From assembly GCF_018449725.1 (NCBI RefSeq), contig NZ_JAAVVC010000003.1, forward strand, positions 310,001 to 374,000: DNA of 64,000 bases. The letters run 5' to 3'. The notes beneath the pieces were generated by a model, which was not told where the DNA came from, searched no databases, and saw nothing but the letters and a program-made list of their open reading frames with translations. Shown here piece by piece: positions 18,061-27,325 of this stretch; the first letter of the stretch is position 1; every line of letters begins with the position of its first letter. A program made the translations under genes and the position numbers. Source of the stretch: Pseudomonas sp. dw_612 (GTDB lineage: Bacteria; Pseudomonadota; Gammaproteobacteria; Pseudomonadales; Pseudomonadaceae).

Positions 18061-18705
18061 ATGCAAGCGTATCAGCGCGATTTCATTCGTTTTGCCATCG
18101 ATCGCGGCGTTTTGCGCTTCGGTGAGTTCACCCTGAAGTCCGGGCGCACCAGTCCTTACTTCTTCAATGCGGGCCTTTTCAACTCGGGTTCTGCCCTCGC
18201 GCAGTTGGGTCGTTTCTACGCGGCAGCCATCGTTGAAAGCGGTATTCCTTTCGACGTCCTGTTTGGCCCCGCGTACAAAGGCATCCCTTTGGCGGCGACC
18301 ACCGCAGTGGCATTGGCCGAGCATCATGACCGTGACCTGCCATGGTGTTTCAACCGCAAGGAAGCCAAGGCCCACGGCGAAGGCGGCAGTCTGGTCGGCG
18401 CCCCTTTGACCGGCGATGTGCTGATCATCGACGACGTGATCACCGCCGGCACCGCGATCCGCGAAGTGATGCAGATCATCGCTTCCCAGGACGGCGCCAA
18501 GGCTGCGGGCGTGCTGATCGCCCTGAACCGTCAGGAGCGTGGCAATGGCGAGTTGTCGGCGATCCAGGAAGTGGAGCGTGACTTCGGGATTCCGGTGATC
18601 AGCATTGTTTCGCTGAACCAGGTGCTGGAATTCCTGGCGGATGATCCGCAGCTCAAACAGCATCTGCCGGCGGTAGAAGCCTACCGCGCCCAGTTCGGCG
18701 TTTAA
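18061..18705 (+). CDS. pyrE: Orotate phosphoribosyltransferase
   Basis: 214 residues from the ATG at 18061 ([18 protein letters not shown]). The PRPP-binding motif [13 protein letters not shown] is present, as are the [11 protein letters not shown] and ALNRQERG segments. It converts orotate and PRPP to OMP in pyrimidine synthesis. The leader contains the T run GGTTTTTTTC directly before the start, which deserves note as a possible control point but was not resolved. Confidence 0.97.
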   Translation: MQAYQRDFIRFAIDRGVLRFGEFTLKSGRTSPYFFNAGLFNSGSALAQLGRFYAAAIVESGIPFDVLFGPAYKGIPLAATTAVALAEHHDRDLPWCFNRKEAKAHGEGGSLVGAPLTGDVLIIDDVITAGTAIREVMQIIASQDGAKAAGVLIALNRQERGNGELSAIQEVERDFGIPVISIVSLNQVLEFLADDPQLKQHLPAVEAYRAQFGV

Positions 18706-18713
18706 CACCGACC

Positions 18714-18806
18714 TGTGCGGGAGCGGGCTTGCTCGCGAAGAGGTCATCACATTCAACATCATCGTTGACTGATACACCGCTTTCGCGAGCAAGCCCGCTC
18801 CCACAA
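18714..18806. repeat. REPIN, type A pair
   Basis: Inverted GGAGCGGGCTTGCTCGCGA arms downstream of pyrE. The left arm has GTGCGGGAG instead of GTGGGAG at its outer end. Confidence 0.9.
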
Positions 18807-18818
18807 GGGATCGCAGGC

Positions 18819-18859
18819 AAAAAAAGACCCCGTTCAACCAGGCTGAGCGGGGTCTTTTT
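18819..18859. terminator. Bidirectional terminator between pyrE and argB
   Basis: The stem AAAAAAAGACCCCG(T) / (A)GCGGGGTCTTTTT, with a loop of about 13 bases, lies between convergent genes. T runs occur on both strands. Confidence 0.92.
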
Positions 18860-18873
18860 GTATGCGCTATCGC

Positions 18874-19779
<906 letters not shown>

Positions 19780-19804
19780 TCAGGGCTCCGGGTGCATCGA
19801 AAAA

Positions 19805-21202
19805 TCAGAACGGTAGTTGGAGATCAGGGGCAACACGCTTCAACTGGACTTTGAAAACGTCCTTGATGCGCTGCAGTTCAGCCTCGTCATCAGCCTCGAA
19901 ACGCAGGACCAGCACCGGCGTGGTGTTGGACGCGCGCACCAGGCCCCAGCCTTTGGCGTAGTCGACTCGCACGCCGTCAATGGTGGTCAGGTCAGCGCCT
20001 TCGCCCCACTTCGCGTCGTGCAATGCATCAATGATGCTGAATTTGCTCTCTTCGGTCACATGGATATTGATTTCAGGCGTAGAAATATCGTTCGGGAAGG
20101 TCGCGAACAGCTCTTCGGCCGTGGATTTTTCCTTGCTGAGGATCTCCAACAGCCGCGCGGCGCTGTAAATGCCGTCGTCGAAACCGAACCAGCGCTCCTT
20201 GAAGAAGATGTGCCCGCTCATTTCGCCGGCCAACAGGGCGCCGGTTTGTTTCATCTTCTTTTTGATCAACGAGTGACCGGTCTTCCACATTAACGGACGA
20301 CCGCCGTATTCCTTGATCAATGGCGTGAGGCGGCGGGTGCATTTGACGTCGAAGATGATTTCCGCGTCTGGATTGCGCTCCAGTACGTCGCGGGCGAACA
20401 GCATCAGCAGGCGATCGGGGAAGACGATGCTGCCGGTGTTGGTCACCACACCAACGCGATCGCCGTCGCCGTCGAAGGCCAGGCCGATGTCGGCGTTGGT
20501 TTCCTTGACCTTGGCAATCAGGTCGACGAGGTTTTCAGGCTTGCCCGGATCCGGGTGATGGTTCGGGAAGTTGCCATCGACCTCGCAGAACAGCGGGATG
20601 ACTTCGCAGTTCAGCGCTTCGATCAGTTGCGGGGCGATCACGCCGGCCGCGCCGTTACCGCAATCGACCACCACTTTCAGGCGTCGGGCCAGTTTGATGT
20701 CTTGCACAATTTGGGTGTTGTAGCGGTCGAGGATCTCGACTTTGGTGATGCTGCCCTTGCCGCTGCTCAGGTTGTTAGTCTTGAGGCGTTCGTGCAGGGC
20801 TTGGATCTGTTCGTTGGCCAAGGTGTCACCGGCGATGACGATTTTGAAACCGTTGTAGTTCGACGGGTTGTGGCTGCCGGTGAGCATCACCCCGGATTTG
20901 CCGGCCAGGACGTTGGCGGCGTAGTACAGCGCAGGCGTTGGCACCAGGCCGACGTCGCTGACGTGGCAACCGCTGTCGGCCAGGCCTTGAATCAGGCGTT
21001 CGACCAGTTCCGGGCCAGAGAGGCGACCATCGCGGCCAACGGAAACGTTCGGTTCGTTCTGGGCCAGACTTTGGGCGCCAATGGCGCGGCCGAGCCAATA
21101 AGCGGTTTCACCGTTCAAGAATTCCGGGACGGTGCCGCGAATGTCGTAGGCGCGGAAAATGCTGTCGGGGAACTTGGGTGCGACTTGGGCTGGGCTGTTC
21201 AT
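19805..21202 (-). CDS. algC: Phosphomannomutase/phosphoglucomutase AlgC
   Basis: A 465-residue protein. The active-site serine lies in MLTGSHNPSNYNGFKI (near residue 108), the metal loop is DGDGDR, the sugar-binding loop GEMSGH, and the phosphate-binding C-terminal segment RASNTTPVLVLRFEAD. It interconverts mannose and glucose 6- and 1-phosphates for alginate, LPS core and rhamnolipid precursors. The 316-base gap from dut contains a repeat, so a separate promoter is plausible; I saw no clear AlgR site in that gap. Confidence 0.96.
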   Translation of the reverse strand: MNSPAQVAPKFPDSIFRAYDIRGTVPEFLNGETAYWLGRAIGAQSLAQNEPNVSVGRDGRLSGPELVERLIQGLADSGCHVSDVGLVPTPALYYAANVLAGKSGVMLTGSHNPSNYNGFKIVIAGDTLANEQIQALHERLKTNNLSSGKGSITKVEILDRYNTQIVQDIKLARRLKVVVDCGNGAAGVIAPQLIEALNCEVIPLFCEVDGNFPNHHPDPGKPENLVDLIAKVKETNADIGLAFDGDGDRVGVVTNTGSIVFPDRLLMLFARDVLERNPDAEIIFDVKCTRRLTPLIKEYGGRPLMWKTGHSLIKKKMKQTGALLAGEMSGHIFFKERWFGFDDGIYSAARLLEILSKEKSTAEELFATFPNDISTPEINIHVTEESKFSIIDALHDAKWGEGADLTTIDGVRVDYAKGWGLVRASNTTPVLVLRFEADDEAELQRIKDVFKVQLKRVAPDLQLPF

Positions 21203-21420
21203 CTGTGGAAATGCTCCATTTCGAAAGTGACTGGACCTGCCATGGAATAACTCGTCGGCAGGCGCAAACTGAAGGGTATGACGGCGTTTTCCACAGAGAG
21301 TTCGTGGTGTGCAAAGGCCATGACCCCGGTTTCAGCGAGCATTTGGCCGGCCAATCCCTTGATTTTCGAAGCTAAAACTATCGCTGATGTTGGCGCGATT
21401 TTGTGACAAGACGGCTTACC

Positions 21421-21502
21421 CTGTAGGAGCTGCCGAAGGCTGCGATCTTTTGATTTTGGATTTTCAAGATCAAAAGATCGCAGCCTTCGGCAGCTCCTAC
21501 AG
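21421..21502. repeat. REP-like inverted pair, type B
   Basis: Two inverted arms read CTGTAGGAGCTGCCGAAGGC...GATCTTTTGAT and ATCAAAAGATCGCAGCC...CTACAG. They are nearly perfect complements around a short centre, and would form a very long hairpin downstream of dut. Confidence 0.92.
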
Positions 21503-21518
21503 GAGGGCGTCTATCGGA

Positions 21519-21974
21519 TCAATGGCTGCCGGAGTGACCAAAGCCTCCAGCACCGCGTTCGGTTTCGACGAACTCTTCGACCATCTCGAAATGCGCCTGG
21601 ACCACCGGTACGAGAACCAGCTGAGCCAGACGTTCGCCGACCACCATGTTGAAGTCGGTCTGGCCACGGTTCCAGCAGGACACCATCAGCGGGCCCTGGT
21701 AGTCGGAGTCGATCAGGCCGACCAGGTTACCCAGCACGATGCCGTGCTTATGGCCCAGGCCGGAGCGCGGCAGAATCAGCGCGGCCAAACCCGGATCGCC
21801 AATGTAGACCGACAGGCCAGTAGGGATCAGCACGGTTTCGCCCGGCTTGATCACGGTGTCTTTTTCCAGCATGGCGCGCAGGTCGAGGCCGGCGGAGCCA
21901 GGGGTGGCGTACTGCGGCAGCGGAAATTCGGTGCCGATGCGTGGGTCGAGGATCTTGGCTTGCAAAGCGTGCAT
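21519..21974 (-). CDS. dut: Deoxyuridine 5'-triphosphate nucleotidohydrolase
   Basis: 151 residues from the ATG at 21974 ([14 protein letters not shown]). Trimeric dUTPase motifs are all present: [12 protein letters not shown] (motif 1), [10 protein letters not shown] (2), [13 protein letters not shown] (3), [12 protein letters not shown] (4) and the glycine-rich [11 protein letters not shown] (5) at the C-terminus. It hydrolyses dUTP to dUMP, keeping uracil out of DNA. It starts 5 bases after coaBC. Confidence 0.97.
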   Translation of the reverse strand: MHALQAKILDPRIGTEFPLPQYATPGSAGLDLRAMLEKDTVIKPGETVLIPTGLSVYIGDPGLAALILPRSGLGHKHGIVLGNLVGLIDSDYQGPLMVSCWNRGQTDFNMVVGERLAQLVLVPVVQAHFEMVEEFVETERGAGGFGHSGSH

Positions 21975-21979
21975 GTAAA

Positions 21980-23188
21980 TTAAACCTGGTTCAGACGGTC
22001 GGCGATAAAAGTGATCAGCTGGCGAGCAATCTTGCTCTTGCTGGTCTGGGCGAAAAGCGTGGCGTGGAGCTGGCGGTCGATCACGCTGCAGGCGTTTTCT
22101 TCGCTGTTGAAGCCAATACTCGGGTTGGCGACGTCGTTGGCGACGATCAAATCGAGGTTTTTGTCTTTCAACTTGCGCGCAGCGTAATCGAGCAGGTGTT
22201 CGGTTTCGGCAGCGAAACCGACACTGAACGGACGGTCGGGGCGAGTAGCGATGGTGGCCAGGATGTCTGGGTTGCGCACCATCTGTAGCAACAAGCCGTC
22301 GCCGTTCGTAGGATCTTTCTTGAGTTTTTGTGGGGCGACGACTTCCGGGCGGTAGTCCGCGACCGCCGCCGAGGCGATAAACAGGTCGCACGGGATCGCG
22401 GCTTCACAGGCAGCGAGCATGTCGCGGGCGCTGACCACGTCGATGCGGGTGACGCGGTCCGGGGTCGGCAGGTGCACCGGGCCGGTGATCAACGTGACGC
22501 GGGCGCCGGCCTCCACGGCAGCTTCGGCCAGGGCAAAGCCCATTTTCCCGGAGCTGTGGTTGGTGATGTAGCGCACCGGGTCGATGTTTTCCTGGGTCGG
22601 GCCGGCGGTGATCAGCACGTGTTTGCCGGTCAGCGCCTGACGCTGGAAGCAGTCTGCTGCGCACTGGGCGAGGTCGGTGGCTTCGAGCATGCGGCCCATG
22701 CCGACGTCGCCGCAGGCCTGGCTGCCGGAGGCTGGGCCGAAGGATTTTATGCCGCGACTTTCGAGCAGTTGCAGGTTGGCCTGGGTCGCCGGGTCGCGCC
22801 ACATGGCCTGGTTCATTGCCGGGGCCACGGCGACTACGGCGTCGGTGGCCAGCACCAGCGTGGTCAGCAGGTCATTGGCGATGCCTTGGGCCAGACGGGC
22901 GATCAGGTCTGCGGTGGCAGGGGCGATCAGCACCAGGTCGGCCCATTTGGCCAGCTCGATGTGGCCCATGGCAGCTTCGGCCGCCGGGTCCAGCAGGTCG
23001 AGGTGAACCGGGTGGCCGGACAAGGCCTGCATGGTCAGCGGGGTGATGAACTCGCTGCCGCCACGGGTCATGACCACGCGCACTTCGGCGCCCTGGTCGA
23101 TCAGGCGGCGAACCAGGTCGGCGCTCTTGTAGGCAGCAATGCCACCGCCGACGCCCAGAACGATGCGTTTCCGATACAGCCGCTGCAT
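21980..23188 (-). CDS. coaBC: Phosphopantothenoylcysteine decarboxylase/synthetase
   Basis: 402 residues from the ATG at 23188 ([16 protein letters not shown]), which has AAGG 8 bases upstream; an ATG five codons earlier is possible. The flavin-dependent CoaC half ([26 protein letters not shown]) is followed by the CoaB half ([20 protein letters not shown], and the [16 protein letters not shown] segment). It performs two steps of coenzyme A synthesis. Divergent from radC. Confidence 0.96.
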   Translation of the reverse strand: MQRLYRKRIVLGVGGGIAAYKSADLVRRLIDQGAEVRVVMTRGGSEFITPLTMQALSGHPVHLDLLDPAAEAAMGHIELAKWADLVLIAPATADLIARLAQGIANDLLTTLVLATDAVVAVAPAMNQAMWRDPATQANLQLLESRGIKSFGPASGSQACGDVGMGRMLEATDLAQCAADCFQRQALTGKHVLITAGPTQENIDPVRYITNHSSGKMGFALAEAAVEAGARVTLITGPVHLPTPDRVTRIDVVSARDMLAACEAAIPCDLFIASAAVADYRPEVVAPQKLKKDPTNGDGLLLQMVRNPDILATIATRPDRPFSVGFAAETEHLLDYAARKLKDKNLDLIVANDVANPSIGFNSEENACSVIDRQLHATLFAQTSKSKIARQLITFIADRLNQV

Positions 23189-23324
23189 AGGTCTGCCTTT
23201 CATTTCGTTGATGACTGCAAGGCGAACCCCCCTCCCCAGGAGTGAAATCGCCCGCAAAAAAGATGGGCTACGATATCACAGCGACCGCTACGGAACAGCG
23301 GCGCCCACAGACCAGGGAGGTGTT

Positions 23325-23999
23325 ATGAGTATTCGTGATTGGCCGGCGGCGGAGCGGCCGCGGGAGAAGCTTCTTGAGCAGGGTTCGGCAAGTCTTTCTG
23401 ATGCCGAGCTGCTGGCAATTTTTCTACGAACCGGCGTGTCCGGTAAAAGCGCGGTGGATCTGGCGCGACACCTGTTGAATCAATTCGGCAGCCTGCGCAC
23501 CTTGCTGGAGGCTGATCTGCGGACGTTCAGCGGGCAACTGGGTCTGGGACCGGCCAAGTTCGCGCAGTTGCAGGCTGTGCTGGAAATGGCCCGGCGACAT
23601 CTGGCCGAGCGCCTGCGGCGGGATTCAGTGCTGGAGAGCCCGGTGGCCGTTCGCGATTACCTCAAAGCCATGCTCCGTCATGAGCCTCACGAAGTGTTCG
23701 GTTGCCTGTTTCTGGATTCCAAGCATCGGGTACTGACGTTTGAAACGCTGTTTCGCGGCTCCATCGACAGCACCAGCGTTTATCCGCGACAAGTGGTCAA
23801 ACGCGCCCTGGCGCACAACGCCGCTGCGCTGATCCTGTGCCACAACCACCCGTCGGGCAACACCGACCCCAGCCAAGCCGACCGAATGCTCACCAAGCGC
23901 CTTCAGGAGGCGTTGGAGCTGGTGGATGTGCGGGTGCTGGACCATTTCATCGTTGGGGATGGCGATCCGCTGTCGATGGCGGAGTATGGCTGGATGTAA
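23325..23999 (+). CDS. radC: JAB-domain protein RadC
   Basis: 224 residues from the ATG at 23325 ([20 protein letters not shown]), with AGGGAGG in front. The N-terminal helix-hairpin-helix region precedes the JAB/MPN metalloprotease-like motif: E..R ([10 protein letters not shown]), [15 protein letters not shown]. The metal ligands are intact. Despite the name, a DNA repair role has not held up, and the biological role is unsettled. Confidence 0.94.
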   Translation: MSIRDWPAAERPREKLLEQGSASLSDAELLAIFLRTGVSGKSAVDLARHLLNQFGSLRTLLEADLRTFSGQLGLGPAKFAQLQAVLEMARRHLAERLRRDSVLESPVAVRDYLKAMLRHEPHEVFGCLFLDSKHRVLTFETLFRGSIDSTSVYPRQVVKRALAHNAAALILCHNHPSGNTDPSQADRMLTKRLQEALELVDVRVLDHFIVGDGDPLSMAEYGWM

Positions 24000-24020
24000 G
24001 CCTTAGCTGGCCTTCGCCCC

Positions 24021-24102
24021 GTAGGAGCTGTCGAGCGATCTTTTGATCTTAAAAAAATCAAAGTCAAAAGATCGCAGCCTCGTTTCACTCGACAGCTCCT
24101 AC
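24021..24102. repeat. REP-like inverted pair, diverged type B
   Basis: The arms GTAGGAGCTGTCGAGCGATC and its complement flank an A-rich centre. The middle differs from the usual type B (TCGAG instead of CCGAAGGC), so this is a subfamily. It lies between convergent radC and the solute-binding protein gene and may stop transcription. Confidence 0.85.
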
Positions 24103-24113
24103 AGGGGATGGGG

Positions 24114-25700
24114 TTACTTGAGGTTGACCTTGGAGTAATCCTGCCGACCAAACGGGCTCACCGAGTAACCCTCGACATCTTTACGCGTCAGCGCGAAAGC
24201 AGTCGGGTGCGCCAGCGGCAGCCACAGCGCCTGTTGCTGAATCTGCGCCTGGGCCTGCTCGTAGAGCTTGGTACGCACGCCTTGCTCGCTCGTGGTCTTG
24301 CCGGCGCTGATCAGCTTGTCCAGGTCCTGGTTGCAGTAACGGGCGAAGTTGGTGCCGGACTTGACCGCGGCGCAGGAAAACTGCGGTGTGAGGAAGTTAT
24401 CCGGGTCACCGTTATCGCCAGCCCAGCCCATGAACAGCAGGTCGTGCTCGCCAGCCTTGGCGCGACGGATCAGCTCGCCCCATTCGATCACGCGGATCTC
24501 GGCCTGAATGCCGATTTCCGCCAGGTCGGATTGCAGCAGTTGCGCGCCGAGGCTCGGGTTCGGGTTCAGCAAACTACCGGAAGGGCGGGTCCAGATGGTG
24601 GTCTGGAAGCCATCCTTGAGCCCGGCCTTGGCCATCAGTGCCTTGGCTTTTTCGACATCATGCGGATAGCCCGGCAGACCTTTGGCGTAGCTCCAGGTGT
24701 TCGGCGGGTAAGGGCCGTTGGCCGCTTCGGCGGTGTCTTCGAACACAGCTTTGAGGTAGTTGGCCTTGTCGAACGCCAGGTTGATGGCTTGTCGGACTTC
24801 AGGCTTGTCCAGCGGCGGATGTTGGCTGTTGATGCCGACGAAAGCGGTCATGAAGGCGTCAGTCTTTTCCACCTTCAGGGTCGATTCCTGCTTGGCGGCC
24901 ACCACATCCAGCGGCTTGGGCGACAGGGCGATCTGGCACTCGTTGCGGCGCAGCTTCTGCAAACGCACGTTGGCGTCCGGGGTGATGGCGAAGATCAACG
25001 GGTCCACTGACGGCTTGCCGCCGAAGTAGTCCGGGTTGGCCTTGTAGCGAATCGACGCGTCTTTCTGGAACCGCGTAAAGACGAACGGGCCGCTGCCGAT
25101 CGGCTGGTTGTTGAGCTTCTCGGGCGTGCCGGCCTTCAGCAGTTTGTCGGCGTATTCAGCGGAATAGATCGAGGCGAAGCCCATGCTCAACGTGGCGAGG
25201 AAGGTCGAGTCCGGGTGATCGAGGGTGAAACGCACGGTCAGCGGATCGAGGGCGTCGATCTTCTTGATCAGCGCCGGCAGTTGCATCGATTGGGCGTGCG
25301 GGAAGCCGCTCTGGGCGACTTTGTGCCACGGGTGGGCCGGGTCGAGCATTCGGTCGAAGCTGAACTTCACGTCTTCGGCGCTCAAATCGCGGGTCGGGCT
25401 GAAGTACTCGGTCTTGTGGAATTTCACCTGTGGGTGCAATTTGAAAACGTACGTCAGGCCGTCGGGCGTGACTTCCCAGCTGTCCGCAAGGCTGGCGACC
25501 ACTTTGCCGCTGGCGGTATCGAAGTCCACCAGGCGATTCATCAGCACATCGGCTGAGGCGTTGGTCGTGGTCAGCGAGTTGTACTGCACCACGTCGAACC
25601 CTTCAGGGCTGGCCTCGGTGCAGACGGTCAGGGCGGCCGCGTGGGCCAGAGGGCTCAGCAGCAGTGGGGCAAGCAGCAGCGGTAGGGCAGCGAGGCGCAT
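24114..25700 (-). CDS. ABC transporter peptide-binding protein (DppA family)
   Basis: A 528-residue protein with a cleavable signal peptide (MRLAALPLLLAPLLLSPLAHAA). It then shows the family 5 solute-binding pattern TVCTEASPEGFD near the mature N-terminus, the LADSWEVTPDGLTYVFKLHPQ signature, and the cysteine pair expected of DppA-like proteins. It delivers dipeptides or similar substrates to an ABC permease in the inner membrane. No permease or ATPase gene lies beside it, so it is an orphan binding protein. Substrate not determined from sequence. Confidence 0.92.
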   Translation of the reverse strand: MRLAALPLLLAPLLLSPLAHAAALTVCTEASPEGFDVVQYNSLTTTNASADVLMNRLVDFDTASGKVVASLADSWEVTPDGLTYVFKLHPQVKFHKTEYFSPTRDLSAEDVKFSFDRMLDPAHPWHKVAQSGFPHAQSMQLPALIKKIDALDPLTVRFTLDHPDSTFLATLSMGFASIYSAEYADKLLKAGTPEKLNNQPIGSGPFVFTRFQKDASIRYKANPDYFGGKPSVDPLIFAITPDANVRLQKLRRNECQIALSPKPLDVVAAKQESTLKVEKTDAFMTAFVGINSQHPPLDKPEVRQAINLAFDKANYLKAVFEDTAEAANGPYPPNTWSYAKGLPGYPHDVEKAKALMAKAGLKDGFQTTIWTRPSGSLLNPNPSLGAQLLQSDLAEIGIQAEIRVIEWGELIRRAKAGEHDLLFMGWAGDNGDPDNFLTPQFSCAAVKSGTNFARYCNQDLDKLISAGKTTSEQGVRTKLYEQAQAQIQQQALWLPLAHPTAFALTRKDVEGYSVSPFGRQDYSKVNLK

Positions 25701-25968
25701 GGTCGGATTCCTTTACAGATCGAAGGCCCATCTGCAAGTGCAGTCTGGAAAAGGCTTACCCTAGTGGGCTCTTTTGCAAATGACTATCCCCTTTTTCATT
25801 TTGGGGCGACTATAGGCGCCTTATTTGGGGTCGCGACGATTTGGAAAGCTCAAGATTGGCGTGGTGGCCGATGCTCTGCGACGAGCGGTCGCCATCGACG
25901 ATAGCCTTTGTCCAAGGCGCTCGTAGCCCGGAAAATGGGCTTTTTGTGAATTCATCGCACACTGAATG

Positions 25969-25997
25969 TTGTTGCTCTCTGGTCTTTCTGGTATAAA
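25969..25997 (+). promoter_or_regulatory. Sigma-70 promoter of rpmB-rpmG
   Basis: TTGTTG (25969-25974), a 17-base spacer and TATAAA (25992-25997) match the consensus well. The expected transcription start is near 26004, leaving a leader of about 140 bases before rpmB. Confidence 0.75.
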
Positions 25998-26003
25998 GCA
26001 GCG

Positions 26004-26145
26004 CTCTTTTCTAGGGGCCCGGTTCCTTCACTGTAGGTGTAGCCGGTAAGACCTCTAAAGAAACGCGGCGCCTGGCGCCAAATGACTGAGAGATTAAGCG
26101 GCCAACCCATGCCGGGTTGGGCATGTGGTTTTAGAGGGCTGAGGC
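26004..26145 (+). promoter_or_regulatory. Structured 5' leader of rpmB
   Basis: The leader is unusually long for a ribosomal protein gene. It contains a perfect 7-bp hairpin CCAACCC-atgcc-GGGTTGG (26102-26120) that ends 25 bases before the start codon, plus a GGCGCC-t-GGCGCC repeat near 26070. It may serve autoregulation by a ribosomal protein; this is inference. Upstream (25701-25968) I see only a weak hairpin with a T run at 25925-25945 and no gene. Confidence 0.4.
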
Positions 26146-26379
26146 ATGTCGAGAGTATGTCAAGTTACCGGTAAGGGTCCGGTGACTGGGAATAACATTT
26201 CCCACGCAAACAACAAAACCCGTCGTCGTTTCCTGCCGAACCTGCAGCATCACCGCTTCTGGGTTGAAGAAGAGAAACGTTTCGTGCGTCTGCGCGTATC
26301 TGCCAAAGGCATGCGTATCATCGACAAGCGTGGCATCACTGTCGTGCTGGCCGAAATCCGCAAAGCCGGCAAGATCTAA
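26146..26379 (+). CDS. rpmB: 50S ribosomal protein L28
   Basis: A 77-residue protein with the typical L28 start ([20 protein letters not shown]) and basic body ([17 protein letters not shown]). It is a component of the large ribosomal subunit. GAGGGCTGAGG lies before the ATG. rpmG follows after 11 bases in the usual order. Confidence 0.98.
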   Translation: MSRVCQVTGKGPVTGNNISHANNKTRRRFLPNLQHHRFWVEEEKRFVRLRVSAKGMRIIDKRGITVVLAEIRKAGKI

Positions 26380-26390
26380 GGGAGCTAATC

Positions 26391-26546
26391 ATGCGTGAAT
26401 TGATTCGTTTGATTTCGAGCGCCGGTACTGGTCACTTCTACACTACCGACAAGAACAAGCGTACTACCCCGGACAAAATCGAGATCAAGAAATTTGATCC
26501 GGTTGTTCGCAAGCACGTGATCTACAAGGAAGGCAAAATCAAGTAA
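26391..26546 (+). CDS. rpmG: 50S ribosomal protein L33
   Basis: A 51-residue protein starting [19 protein letters not shown] and ending VIYKEGKIK. It is the zinc-independent form because it has no cysteine pairs. GGGAG precedes the ATG. It is co-transcribed with rpmB and followed by a strong terminator. Confidence 0.97.
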   Translation: MRELIRLISSAGTGHFYTTDKNKRTTPDKIEIKKFDPVVRKHVIYKEGKIK

Positions 26547-26565
26547 TTGATTTTTCCTTCTTATG

Positions 26566-26600
26566 AAAAAGGCCCGTATCGCGAGATACGGGCCTTTTTT
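26566..26600 (+). terminator. Terminator of rpmB-rpmG
   Basis: A perfect stem of AAAAAGGCCCGTATC and its complement GATACGGGCCTTTTTT, with a short GCGA-type loop and a six-T run, 20 bases after the rpmG stop. Confidence 0.95.
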
Positions 26601-26636
26601 GTTGCCTGCGGGTTTTGCGTTGCCTGTTCGGGCCCC

Positions 26637-26700
26637 TTCGCGAGCAAGCCCGCTCCCCCATTGGATCGCGGTCTGATGTGGGAGCGGGCTTGCTCGCGAA
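26637..26700. repeat. REPIN, type A pair with short spacer
   Basis: Inverted arms TTCGCGAGCAAGCCCGCTCC and GGGAGCGGGCTTGCTCGCGA are separated by only about 18 bases. One outer end has CCCCCA instead of CCCACA. Confidence 0.9.
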
Positions 26701-26726
26701 AGCGTCGGCCCAAACAGCACAAATCT

Positions 26727-27089
26727 TCAAGCCTTCTGTTCAAACACCACATAAATCTTGCGGCACGCCTCCAGCACTTCCCAAGTCCCGCGGAACCCGG
26801 CCGGAATGACAAAGCGATCACCCACCCGCAACGTCTTGCTGTTGCCATCGTTATCGCGCAGCACTGACACGCCCTGAACGATCTCGCAGTATTCATGCTC
26901 GGTGTAATTCACCAGCCACTGGCCGATTTCGCCTTCCCACACGCCGGCGCTCATCTGGCCGCACGGGCTGTTGTAGTGGTTGTACACCGCTTGCTCGGGG
27001 TCGCCCTTGAGGACTTTGGCCGAGTCTGGCCGATAGCGATCGGGCTGGGTGGCGGCCTGGCTGAAGTCGACGACGTCCTGGATGTTCAT
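26727..27089 (-). CDS. Cupin-domain protein
   Basis: 120 residues from the ATG at 27089 (MNIQDVVDFSQAATQPDRYRP); an in-frame extension of 24 codons exists but lacks a better ribosome site. A single cupin barrel of the DUF861/(S)-ureidoglycine aminohydrolase-like type includes WLVNYTEHEYCEIVQG and RVGDRFVIPAGFRGTWEV. It is divergent from kauB, so it may share amine-catabolic regulation. Such proteins often sit with amine or amino-acid oxidation genes; ligand unknown. Confidence 0.85.
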   Translation of the reverse strand: MNIQDVVDFSQAATQPDRYRPDSAKVLKGDPEQAVYNHYNSPCGQMSAGVWEGEIGQWLVNYTEHEYCEIVQGVSVLRDNDGNSKTLRVGDRFVIPAGFRGTWEVLEACRKIYVVFEQKA

Positions 27090-27325
27090 TTTGTTGTAAT
27101 CCCCCGTGATTGCGGCGCGATGACTGGAAAGGCCAAAGTCTATGTTTATTAAAATGAACACCGCAAGGCCGTTTACCGACCTTGTGTCAAATATATTGAA
27201 ACAACCCCAGCCACTGGTTTAGGGTGGCAGGTGCCTCGGCCGATAGCAGGCTGGCCGGGCAGAATTCCTGAAAGCACCCGCGAATAACGCGGGGCACTCG
27301 TATTCAACAAGAGGAGGACACTCGT

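Noticed and set aside
21203..21420. AlgR operator upstream of algC
   Set aside because: No close match to ACCGTTCGTC on either strand in the gap between algC and the repeat.
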